From: a virus
Length of the DNA: 27,574 bases
Direction: 5' to 3' (one strand)
Virus record (IMG/VR): IMGVR_UViG_3300022916_000072
Location: 1-27,574 of that record
Shown: positions 1 to 6,665 of the stretch, one piece after another
How positions within the stretch are numbered: position 1 is the stretch's first letter
Layout of the letters: each line of letters begins with the position of its first letter
Notes under the pieces: model-generated
What the model was told of the DNA's origin: nothing
Databases searched by the model: none
Seen by the model: only the letters and a program-made list of their open reading frames with translations
Translations under genes and position numbers: made by a program

Positions 1-3
1 AAA

Positions 4-222
4 GTGACCGGTAGAATCACGCGCAAAGTGGATGCAAAATTAGTACAAGAACTTGCAGCAGAAAATGGGCTGTCAGACCATCTATCTTATTTATTAAAGT
101 GGACGCCCACTATTGATATGAAAGCATGGATGAATAGCTCAGAAGAGATAACCGGCCCGCTTTTAGATGCAGTGACATCTAAGCCAGGCAGACCCTCATT
201 TAAAATAACCAAGGAAATATAA
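4..222 (+). CDS. Hypothetical protein, possibly cut at its 5' end
   Basis: A 72-aa open frame if started at the GTG at position 4. No ribosome-binding site can be seen because the window begins three bases earlier, and the frame is open to the edge, so the true start may lie outside. The C-terminus is basic (TSKPGRPSFKITKEI). I do not recognise the family. Its TAA stop shares one base with the ATG of the DUF669-like gene (TAATG), so it is probably the upstream member of the same replication/recombination operon. Confidence 0.55.
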   Translation: MTGRITRKVDAKLVQELAAENGLSDHLSYLLKWTPTIDMKAWMNSSEEITGPLLDAVTSKPGRPSFKITKEI

Positions 223-686
223 TGTCATTCTTAGAAATAGAAATTAACTTAGACGAACTGCCTGTTGAAACGAATAACTTTGAGCCTCTGCCTGTCGGAT
301 GGTATACAGCCCATATCTCCGGTGCAGAAGTACGTCAGACAAAAGCAGGGACAGGCGAATACATCGCTATTAAGTACGAAATCACCGGCCCATCACATCA
401 AGGACGGACTGTTTTTGGTAATCTAAATATCAAGAACCCTAATCCGAAAGCAGAAGAAATAGGCCGGCAGCAACTAGGTAATGTCATGCGCGCCATTGGA
501 TTAACTAAAGTAAGCGATACTGACCAGCTTATCGGAGGCGATTTATCTATTAAATTAAAACTTAATCCTGGCACAGACCAGTATGCGCCATCAAACGATG
601 TTAATGGCTTTAAAGCTATTGCAGGTTCGATGCCGGTATTACCTAAAGCTGCAACAGCAGAAGCACCACCGTGGGCAAATGGCTAA
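222..686 (+). CDS. DUF669 family phage protein, possible ssDNA-binding role
   Basis: This 154-aa protein has the layout of the DUF669 phage family: a hydrophobic LPVGWYTAHI strand near residue 25, then the signatures TKAGTGEY, GRTVFGNLNIKNPNPKAEEIGRQQ and a PSNDVNGFK segment near the end. DUF669 proteins usually sit next to phage helicase and nuclease genes. They are often suggested to act as single-strand-binding or recombination accessory proteins, but the biochemical role is not firmly established. The C-terminus, APPWANG, resembles an acidic/aromatic SSB tail only loosely. An AAGGA ribosome-binding site lies about 7 nt before the ATG, which overlaps the previous stop by one base. Family confidence is high and functional confidence low. 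Confidence 0.8.
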   Translation: MSFLEIEINLDELPVETNNFEPLPVGWYTAHISGAEVRQTKAGTGEYIAIKYEITGPSHQGRTVFGNLNIKNPNPKAEEIGRQQLGNVMRAIGLTKVSDTDQLIGGDLSIKLKLNPGTDQYAPSNDVNGFKAIAGSMPVLPKAATAEAPPWANG

Positions 687-699
687 GTAAGGAAGTTGT

Positions 700-734
700 G
701 TGAGGGGGGGAAATCCCCTCACCTTTATTATTTT
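700..734 (+). terminator. Hairpin followed by T-rich tract between two early genes
   Basis: Perfect 8-bp inverted repeat: gtgagggg at 700-707 and cccctcac at 715-722 enclose a 7-nt loop, and the T-rich run ctttattatttt follows (723-734). It sits just after the DUF669-like stop and before the nuclease start, so it looks like a Rho-independent or attenuating terminator on the + strand. The T tract is interrupted, so termination may be partial. The hairpin also argues that the nuclease starts downstream at 745 rather than at an in-frame GTG at 700. Confidence 0.55.
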
Positions 735-744
735 GGGGCATGAT

Positions 745-1761
745 ATGAAAATACCAGAGATGGATAATAGCGTTGAAGCTTCTATTGACGCAGCACACGA
801 AGCAAGAAAAGAAAAACCTAGACCCCATATGGGTGTTTCAGGACTGGGGCATAATTGCGAGCGATACTTATGGCTTGGCTTTCGCTGGGCGGTACAGGAG
901 CAGTTCCCAGGCAGGATACTAAGACTGTTCAGGCGTGGTCATAACGAAGAAAAAACGATTGTTTCTGACTTAAGAGCGATGGGTGTGCATATAGATAACA
1001 CCACATCTAACCAGATGAGAGTTGACTTCGGTTTCCACGTTTCAGGTAGTATGGACGGGGTTATTTCTTTCGGTGTACCGGGGGCAATGAATACCAAGCA
1101 CATACTAGAAGCAAAGACACACGCGCTGAAATCTTTTAACGATGTACTCAAAGACGGGGTACAGAAATCTAAACCGCTGCATTATGTTCAAATGCAGGTA
1201 TATATGTTGGGTGCTGAAGTAGATAGAGCATTATATTATGCAGTCTGCAAGAATGATGATCGTATCTATACTGAACGGATAAAATTAGACAAAGAATTTG
1301 CACAGAAATATATAGATCGTGGACATAGAATTGTTGGTCTGGATAGGATGCCCGAGCCTTTAAGTTCAGACCCTAGCTGGTATGAGTGCAAGTTCTGTTC
1401 CGCTCATGAGTTTTGTCACAAAACCAAAACAACAAAGCATGTTAATTGTAGAACCTGCGCTCATTCAACGCCAATGCAGGATAGTACTTGGCGGTGCGAG
1501 CTGCATAAAGTAGATAAAATTCCTGTTGATTACCAGCATACCGGCTGTGATTCACATGTGCTACATCCTGATCTTGTCCCGTACCAGAGAAAAGACGGGA
1601 CTGATAGCAGTGCTATTTATGTGATTGAAGGGGCTGATGTCATTAATGGCGAGGCAGGATACAGGTCCTCAGAGATACTAGCGAACCCACATTATTGCGC
1701 TCACCCCGAGGATGGATTTGAAGAATTGAGGGAAACATTTAAGGGAAAGGTGGCGGGATGA
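745..1761 (+). CDS. Cas4/RecB-like PD-(D/E)XK nuclease with Fe-S cysteine pattern
   Basis: I start this gene at ATG 745 (338 aa), because the longer GTG frame begins inside a terminator-like hairpin and a GGGG ribosome-binding site lies before 745. PD-(D/E)XK hallmarks are GHNEE near residue 65, the GSMDG aspartate (D104), the E122-A-K124 catalytic strand and HYVQMQVYM near residue 150. C38 together with C215, C218 and C224 reproduces the Cas4/AddB spacing (one N-terminal Cys, then C-x2-C-x5-C) that normally binds a 4Fe-4S cluster. A further set, C235, C238, C251 and C268, may bind zinc. The likely role is a DNA end-processing exonuclease in phage replication or recombination. Its stop overlaps the helicase start by ATGA, so the two are probably translated together. 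It is not a CRISPR component; no cas genes or arrays are nearby. Confidence 0.8.
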   Translation: MKIPEMDNSVEASIDAAHEARKEKPRPHMGVSGLGHNCERYLWLGFRWAVQEQFPGRILRLFRRGHNEEKTIVSDLRAMGVHIDNTTSNQMRVDFGFHVSGSMDGVISFGVPGAMNTKHILEAKTHALKSFNDVLKDGVQKSKPLHYVQMQVYMLGAEVDRALYYAVCKNDDRIYTERIKLDKEFAQKYIDRGHRIVGLDRMPEPLSSDPSWYECKFCSAHEFCHKTKTTKHVNCRTCAHSTPMQDSTWRCELHKVDKIPVDYQHTGCDSHVLHPDLVPYQRKDGTDSSAIYVIEGADVINGEAGYRSSEILANPHYCAHPEDGFEELRETFKGKVAG

Positions 1762-3356
1762 AATTAAGAGAGTATCAACAGCGCGCTATTGATGATTTAT
1801 ATAAATGGTTCGGTGCGGGAAATGAAGGGAATCCCTGCTTGGTGTTACCTACGGGATCAGGCAAAAGCCATATAGTTGCCGCTCTATGTAATGATGCACT
1901 CCATAGCTGGCCTGAAACCCGTGTATTAATGTTGACCCATGTAAAGGAATTAATATCTCAAAATGCAGAGAAAATGAGGGAGCACTGGCCAGGTGCGCCC
2001 TTGGGGATTTACTCAGCTAGTCTCAAAAAGAAGCAGCTCGGAGAGCCTATCACTTTTGCAGGCATTCAATCTGTTAGAAATAAAGCAGAACAGATAGGGC
2101 ATATTGATCTGGTTATTATTGATGAGTGCCACCTTGTCAGCCATAAGAATGAAGGGGGATACAGGGCGTTATTAAATGATTTACTCGCTATCAATCCATC
2201 ATTGAGAGTTATTGGGCTGACTGCTACACCTTTTAGACTGGGGCATGGATTGATTACAGATAAACCCGCTTTATTTGATGCCTTGATTGATCCTGTCAGC
2301 ATTGAACAGTTGATATTTAAAGGGTTTTTATCAACGCTGAGATCAAAGACAACAAGTACCAAGCTCGATACAAGTCAGGTTCATAAAAGAGGCGGTGAGT
2401 TTATAGAGTCTGAACTTCATGCGGCAGTTGATAATGACCAGACTAATAACGAGGTGGTGCAGGAAGTGATTAGACTTGCACAGACAAGAAAAGCTTGGTT
2501 GTTTTTCTGCTCTGGGGTGGACCATGCCCGACATATAAGAGATATATTGATTGATAATGGCGTTATTGCTGAGTGTATTACTGGAGAGACAAAGCAGAAA
2601 GAAAGAGCGCAAATCATTGAGGATTTTAAAACAGGTAAGATACAAGCGTTAACGAATGCAAATGTTTTAACGACAGGCTTTGATTACCCAGATATAGACC
2701 TTATCGCTATGCTCAGGCCAACAATGTCAGCTAGCCTGTATGTTCAGATGGCAGGCAGGGGAATGCGCCCTAAATCGCACACAGACCATTGCCTAGTTCT
2801 GGACTTTGCCGGTGTGGTTGAAACGCATGGGCCGATAACTAATATCAGGCCGCCGAACAAGAAAGGTGAAGGTACGGGCGAAGCACCGGTAAAAATATGT
2901 GAGAATTGCGGAGAGATTGTACATTTATCTGCGCGTGTTTGTCCAAACTGTTTGCAGGGATTCCCAGAGCCAGAAGCACCCGGACTAAACCTGAGAAATG
3001 ATGATATCATGGGGATAGAAGGTACAGAGATAGAGGTCACCAGTTGGACATGGAGGAAGCATATATCAAAAGCATCCGGCAAGGAAATGCTGGCAGTCAC
3101 TTATTATGGTGTGCTATCTGACGAACCTGTCACTGAGTATCTATGCGTTACCCATGATGGTTATGCCGGATCAAAAGCGAGGCAATTACTTCAAGAAATT
3201 TCTTTTAAATCTGGCACGTATAACGATAGTGATTTTTCATCACTTGATTATATTGCAATAGGCTTGCAAGAATCAGGACAACATCCATCATCAATAGAAT
3301 ATAGGAAAGATGGCCGGTTTAACAGGGTATTAACTAGGAGTTGGAGCGATGTATAA
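1758..3356 (+). CDS. DEAD/DEAH-box superfamily 2 helicase
   Basis: A 532-aa SF2 helicase. Motif I is PTGSGKS (residues 31-37), motif II is DECH (122-125), motif III is TATP (155-158) and motif VI is QMAGRGMRP (330-338). After the second RecA-like domain comes a four-cysteine zinc ribbon (C381, C384, C395, C398), then about 130 residues of unassigned C-terminus. It should be an ATP-dependent DNA (or R-loop) unwinding or remodelling enzyme used in phage replication or recombination. It follows the Cas4-like nuclease with a 4-nt ATGA overlap and precedes a VRR-NUC gene, a common phage replication neighbourhood. The precise substrate cannot be told from sequence. Confidence 0.9.
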   Translation: MKLREYQQRAIDDLYKWFGAGNEGNPCLVLPTGSGKSHIVAALCNDALHSWPETRVLMLTHVKELISQNAEKMREHWPGAPLGIYSASLKKKQLGEPITFAGIQSVRNKAEQIGHIDLVIIDECHLVSHKNEGGYRALLNDLLAINPSLRVIGLTATPFRLGHGLITDKPALFDALIDPVSIEQLIFKGFLSTLRSKTTSTKLDTSQVHKRGGEFIESELHAAVDNDQTNNEVVQEVIRLAQTRKAWLFFCSGVDHARHIRDILIDNGVIAECITGETKQKERAQIIEDFKTGKIQALTNANVLTTGFDYPDIDLIAMLRPTMSASLYVQMAGRGMRPKSHTDHCLVLDFAGVVETHGPITNIRPPNKKGEGTGEAPVKICENCGEIVHLSARVCPNCLQGFPEPEAPGLNLRNDDIMGIEGTEIEVTSWTWRKHISKASGKEMLAVTYYGVLSDEPVTEYLCVTHDGYAGSKARQLLQEISFKSGTYNDSDFSSLDYIAIGLQESGQHPSSIEYRKDGRFNRVLTRSWSDV

Positions 3357-3540
3357 AGAACCAGATTTTGTCACCAAATATTGGGATTCACTATCAGTAC
3401 GGATGCCTAAGTGCTGTCATACCTGTTCTTATTTCGACAAGGATGATTCATTCTGTACGCATTTTAAATCCACACCACCCGAAGAATTTGCAGCAACGGT
3501 GAATTCTTGCCCGAGATATTTTAATGAAATACCATTTTAG
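3349..3540 (+). CDS. Small cysteine-rich (zinc-finger-like) protein
   Basis: A 63-aa protein that begins 8 nt inside the helicase gene, with AGGAG placed 8 nt before the ATG. Cysteines at CCHTC, SFCTH and NSCPRYF could form one zinc-binding knuckle. The type resembles small phage proteins encoded between helicase and nuclease genes, but I cannot assign a family or function. Tight overlap and a good ribosome-binding site support it as a real gene. Confidence 0.7.
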   Translation: MYKEPDFVTKYWDSLSVRMPKCCHTCSYFDKDDSFCTHFKSTPPEEFAATVNSCPRYFNEIPF

Positions 3541-3548
3541 GAGAAATT

Positions 3549-3899
3549 ATGATAAAAAAACCAGAGAGAATACCCACTGAATCGTGGGAACAAGCGATGT
3601 TTGTCCAATGGTTCAGACGCGCTCATCCAGGGGTTTTAATCCATTCCATACCCAATGGAGGAAAACGGAGTAAATCAACGGCTATGGCATTAAAAGTGGA
3701 AGGCACAGTGAAAGGCATCCCTGATCTGTTTATACCTGAGTGGAGAGTTTGGGTTGAGATGAAAAGAACAAAAGGTGGATCACTATCACCAGATCAGAAA
3801 ACAATCGTCTCTTATTTAAAAAATGTGGGTTATACAGTCCTGGTCTGCAAAGGTTTTGAAGCAGCAAAAGAACAAATATTATCATTAAATAAAAAATAG
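3549..3899 (+). CDS. VRR-NUC domain nuclease
   Basis: A 116-aa protein matching the VRR-NUC family (stand-alone virus-type replication/repair nuclease). It shows an N-terminal glutamate in ESWEQ (E14), PNGG (35-38), KGIPDLF with the catalytic Asp (55-61), the VEMKR strand with E70 and K72, and SPDQ near residue 82. This arrangement is a PD-(D/E)XK fold that acts on branched or flap DNA; phage members often act as Holliday-junction resolvase-like enzymes. AGGAG lies 7 nt upstream. It closes the recombination block, and a promoter begins directly after its stop. Confidence 0.88.
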   Translation: MIKKPERIPTESWEQAMFVQWFRRAHPGVLIHSIPNGGKRSKSTAMALKVEGTVKGIPDLFIPEWRVWVEMKRTKGGSLSPDQKTIVSYLKNVGYTVLVCKGFEAAKEQILSLNKK

Positions 3900-3900
3900 C

Positions 3901-3929
3901 TTTACCTTTTTAAGTTTTAAATATATAAT
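3901..3929 (+). promoter_or_regulatory. Predicted sigma70-type promoter for the small-gene cluster
   Basis: A consensus -10 box TATAAT at 3924-3929 lies 17 bp from TTTACC at 3901-3906 (4 of 6 matches to TTGACA). The spacer and flanks are very AT-rich. It sits in the 64-nt gap after the VRR-NUC gene and points at the 125-aa gene, whose ribosome-binding site GAGGAG is at about 3950. This suggests that the four small downstream genes are expressed from their own early promoter. Confidence 0.6.
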
Positions 3930-3963
3930 TTAGCCTCATTAATAACAAAAGAGGAGTAAGAAA

Positions 3964-4341
3964 ATGAAAGATTTTGACTTAGAAACCGCAGTTGATAATC
4001 CAGATCGTGTGGTATTCAGTGATCGAGGTGGGCTTGTTGAGGTACATGATTTTATATATCTCGAAGATGCGAATAAAAATGAGCAGCCTATTGTGGTAGT
4101 TGATAGTTTAGGCAGGGTAACAAGACATTGCGCTGATGGATCATATCTAGAAGGCGATGAAGAATCCGGTTTAGATCTTATGCTAAGTATAGAAACGCAT
4201 TCGCGTTGGGCTAACGTGTACAAAGACAAATACGGCCAGATAAGAATCGGTGGTGTATACGTAAGTAGGCATGAAGCAAAAGGGGTCGCGTATGATAGCG
4301 ATGATTATATTGATACAATTTTAATCGAATGGGAAGAATAA
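3964..4341 (+). CDS. Hypothetical protein, acidic, 125 aa
   Basis: An unrecognised acidic protein with no membrane segment or signal peptide. It contains several short beta-like stretches (PIVVVDSLGRVTRHC, IRIGGVYVSRHEA). A strong GAGGAG ribosome-binding site and a clear promoter upstream make it the lead gene of a small-gene cluster. Position and size resemble early phage host-modulation genes, but that is inference only. Confidence 0.7.
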   Translation: MKDFDLETAVDNPDRVVFSDRGGLVEVHDFIYLEDANKNEQPIVVVDSLGRVTRHCADGSYLEGDEESGLDLMLSIETHSRWANVYKDKYGQIRIGGVYVSRHEAKGVAYDSDDYIDTILIEWEE

Positions 4342-4342
4342 A

Positions 4343-4501
4343 ATGAATGAGAAAATAGAAACTAAACAAGTCGCAGTTGGTAAAGAGCTGATGCGTAATG
4401 TGAATATATACTGTGCAACAAAAGACATAAGAACCAAGGCTTTTATCGCTGAAGCAATTAAAAAGGCTCTGACCTCTGGCGGCCATAAGTTCATCGAATA
4501 G
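4343..4501 (+). CDS. Small hypothetical protein, possible ribbon-helix-helix type
   Basis: A 52-aa open frame one base after the previous stop, preceded by GGAAG about 6 nt upstream. The segment NVNIYCATKDIRTKAF followed by IAEAIKKAL could be a short strand plus two helices, as in MetJ/Arc DNA-binding proteins, but this is a weak structural guess. Close packing with its neighbours supports expression. Confidence 0.5.
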   Translation: MNEKIETKQVAVGKELMRNVNIYCATKDIRTKAFIAEAIKKALTSGGHKFIE

Positions 4502-4512
4502 GAGCGGTTAAA

Positions 4513-4695
4513 ATGGTATCAGAAGATGACTTTAGAAAAGATATGGACAAACTACTGAAGCGCAGGAAGATATTGAAAACACAGAGAAATTCAATTATTT
4601 CTAATTATATAGCTCACATGTCTGCGTACGGGTTAGACGCTATCTTAGAGCAAGAAATTCGTACAACGATGGCTTACGAAAAGAGGAATAAATGA
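4513..4695 (+). CDS. Small hypothetical helical protein, 60 aa
   Basis: A 60-aa, highly charged, probably all-helical protein (KDMDKLLKRRKILKTQR near the N-terminus). GGAG lies about 9 nt before the ATG. Its stop overlaps the next ATG as ATGA. The C-terminal half (IISN, then GLDAILEQEIR) loosely resembles the next gene product, so the two may be diverged tandem copies. No known function. Confidence 0.6.
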   Translation: MVSEDDFRKDMDKLLKRRKILKTQRNSIISNYIAHMSAYGLDAILEQEIRTTMAYEKRNK

Positions 4696-4850
4696 ACGAT
4701 AAACAGCGCAAGGCAATAATATCAAATGCTCGACTCAATTATTTAGTTGATAGGGGGATTGACCCAATAATCATCAAAGAAGAAATGCGGCACTTAAAAC
4801 TATCGTTCATAGAAAATATAGCAGAGAAACGGAAATGGGCTAAATACTAA
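4692..4850 (+). CDS. Small hypothetical protein, 52 aa, last gene of the + strand operon
   Basis: A 52-aa basic helical protein. Its ATG overlaps the preceding stop by 4 nt, and AAGAGG lies just upstream inside the previous gene. It contains IISN and GIDPIIIKEEMR, similar in order to segments of the 60-aa protein before it. Its stop is 7 nt from the stop of the convergent tail gene. Function unknown. Confidence 0.5.
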   Translation: MNDKQRKAIISNARLNYLVDRGIDPIIIKEEMRHLKLSFIENIAEKRKWAKY

Positions 4851-4857
4851 TGATTAG

Positions 4858-5091
4858 CTAAACATCTAAACTGAACAAGGTGAGAGACTGGCTCTCACCT
4901 ACGATTACCTGATCTTTAATATAAGCAACTTTACCCACTGCAACAGTAACACCCAGAGCTATCAAAGTACCTCCGCCTGTCATTGTGATAGTGCTAGTGC
5001 CATCTGTATTAATGGCTGTGACTGTACCTGTTAGCGTCGGTGCTTCAGCTAAAATTTCCTTTAGTTGTCGCGATACATTTATAATAGCCAT
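4858..5091 (-). CDS. Small tail-associated beta-rich protein, 77 aa
   Basis: The last gene of the - strand structural operon, 77 aa. Most of it alternates short strands with Gly/Thr turns (TGTVTAINTDGTSTITMTGG, then VAVGKVAYIKDQVIVGES), compatible with a small OB- or SH3-like barrel such as those in baseplate or tail-tip proteins. That fold is a guess. Its ATG shares one base with the stop of the preceding tail gene, so it belongs to the distal tail block. A 9-bp hairpin lies in the codons just before its stop. Confidence 0.65.
   Translation of the reverse strand: MAIINVSRQLKEILAEAPTLTGTVTAINTDGTSTITMTGGGTLIALGVTVAVGKVAYIKDQVIVGESQSLTLFSLDV
4878..4900. terminator. Perfect 9-bp hairpin at the convergent gene junction
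   Basis: aggtgagag at 4878-4886 and ctctcacct at 4892-4900 form a perfect 9-bp stem with a 5-nt loop. It lies inside the 3' end of the last - strand gene, about 20 nt before its stop, and 28 nt beyond the last + strand stop. The tract following it on the - strand is only moderately T-rich. A bidirectional terminator separating the two converging operons is the natural reading, but a chance coding hairpin is possible. Confidence 0.4.
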
Positions 5092-6665
5092 TAGATATTT
5101 CCGTAATGCTTTTCAATTGAAAGCGTTTGTGTTGCTGTAATCGCTCCGCCATTTGCGCTTGCACTAATGCTCGTACCAAGCACTATGCCCCGCCATACGC
5201 CTAATGCGCCTTCGTCAATCTCTAATAAATCACCGCATTTATAAACTGCTGGCGTTTGTCCTACCGGCAGCATCGGTAGCTCAATCGTTATTACTTCTTG
5301 CTTGCCACGATTGGAGATAATGTTGCGGCCTTTCTCTCTGCCCGCATCTTGATGTGTGATTAAATTATCAATGAATTGTGCGCCAAGATCAGCCCCTGCT
5401 GTACCCGTTCTTTTTACAAAACACTCAACGCCTGTTGTATTACCGCTCACATACACACCGGTAATATCCGGTCTAGGTCGCCAGTTTCCTGACATTTTAA
5501 TAATAACGTCACTGGTTAAGATTGCTTCTGGTATTGCTGTTAGCCAATCCCAGGGGGACGACTGGTAGCGAGGGTTAATGATAATGCTATTTGATGTCTG
5601 GTGTGGCAAGATAACGCCACCCACAGCATCGGCGACACGCTTTATAGCCTGCATTGACGTTAAGTTTTGATAGCTAAATGCGTTAGCACTAACTAACCAA
5701 TCCACTGTGTCATAAGATGCCGTAAATCCTGACCCGACAAGCTCTGTATCAATGATTTGAGCAGCATTAAGCGCACTGGTGTAAGTTGTGCTGACGGGTA
5801 GTTTATAAGGAGTAGTCAGGTAGGCTGTTTTAGATCGCCCTGTCACCGTCCATGAATTATCACCGAACTCTTTATTTTCCGTGTAGCTTTCAATGATAAA
5901 TTCCCAAACATAACCATCAACATTTATTTCAACTTCTTTATTACCATTAATGTCTGGTCGTATTAATTCAATGCCATCTGCAACTTGCATATTCAAAAGC
6001 CATGCAAAAGCATCAATATCAATAGATACACTAAGCCCTGTCACATCAATCTGTGTACGTGCTGGTAGAACGACAATCGCTAAACTGTGCATAATAAAAT
6101 AAACCTGCTGGATTAAGTTTGATGGGGGGGGTATTGGCGGAATGATAACGACAGGATTAGTATCAATTACTATACCGCGCCTGGCTGTAAAGTTTTTATC
6201 CCATGCTATTGATGAATGTATTTGCTGGGGTGCTGGCATTCCCCATGATGATTCCGTTAAATTATCGTAGTTCAATAATTTACCGATAACGCCTCTTTTG
6301 CTTATGTCTTTATACAATAAGACGGGTCTGTATTGTATACGCTTTGACTTATCTAGCTGCTCAGCAAAGTCAGCAAATACGTAAGAGTTAATATTATCAA
6401 CGCTAAATAAGCCGCCATTCTTAATAGCAATTATATTATCTAATGGCTGATTATTATTACTCCAGATAACTTTTAAATGATTATCTTTATCAGGTACTTT
6501 AGAAAACAGCACTGATATTTGATAATCAACCAGTAGTGTTTTATCATAAATGATACTTATATTATTGGTTTTTCTAGGCGCGCTAACCCAGTCAATCGTT
6601 TTTTTACTATCGACTGAATGGGCGTTTTTATGAACCGATGAAAAGCTACCAACAATTAAAACCAC
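5091..6665 (-). CDS. Tail hub/baseplate-like protein, 524 aa
   Basis: A 524-aa structural protein between the giant tail protein and the small last tail gene, joined to both by one-base TAATG overlaps. Residues about 190-500 resemble phage tail hub (gp27/gpD-like) organisation: a beta-rich half with VNVDGYVWEF-type strands, a SALNAAQIIDTEL helix, a SMQAIKRVADAVGGVIL helix typical of hub domains, and strands ending in DLLEIDEGALGVWRG. A proline-rich linker (VVIIPPIPPPS, about 173-183) separates an N-terminal domain of unknown type. The likely role is the central hub at the tail tip. The assignment rests on position and pattern, not on a diagnostic motif. Confidence 0.65.
   Translation of the reverse strand: MVLIVGSFSSVHKNAHSVDSKKTIDWVSAPRKTNNISIIYDKTLLVDYQISVLFSKVPDKDNHLKVIWSNNNQPLDNIIAIKNGGLFSVDNINSYVFADFAEQLDKSKRIQYRPVLLYKDISKRGVIGKLLNYDNLTESSWGMPAPQQIHSSIAWDKNFTARRGIVIDTNPVVIIPPIPPPSNLIQQVYFIMHSLAIVVLPARTQIDVTGLSVSIDIDAFAWLLNMQVADGIELIRPDINGNKEVEINVDGYVWEFIIESYTENKEFGDNSWTVTGRSKTAYLTTPYKLPVSTTYTSALNAAQIIDTELVGSGFTASYDTVDWLVSANAFSYQNLTSMQAIKRVADAVGGVILPHQTSNSIIINPRYQSSPWDWLTAIPEAILTSDVIIKMSGNWRPRPDITGVYVSGNTTGVECFVKRTGTAGADLGAQFIDNLITHQDAGREKGRNIISNRGKQEVITIELPMLPVGQTPAVYKCGDLLEIDEGALGVWRGIVLGTSISASANGGAITATQTLSIEKHYGNI

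Noticed and set aside
700-744. GTG start at 700 for the Cas4-like nuclease
   Set aside because: The extra 15 residues are encoded by a terminator-like hairpin and a T-rich tract; the ATG at 745 gives a normal N-terminus.
745-3356. CRISPR-Cas locus suggested by the Cas4-like gene
   Set aside because: No repeat-spacer array and no other cas gene are visible; the helicase and VRR-NUC neighbours fit a phage replication module.
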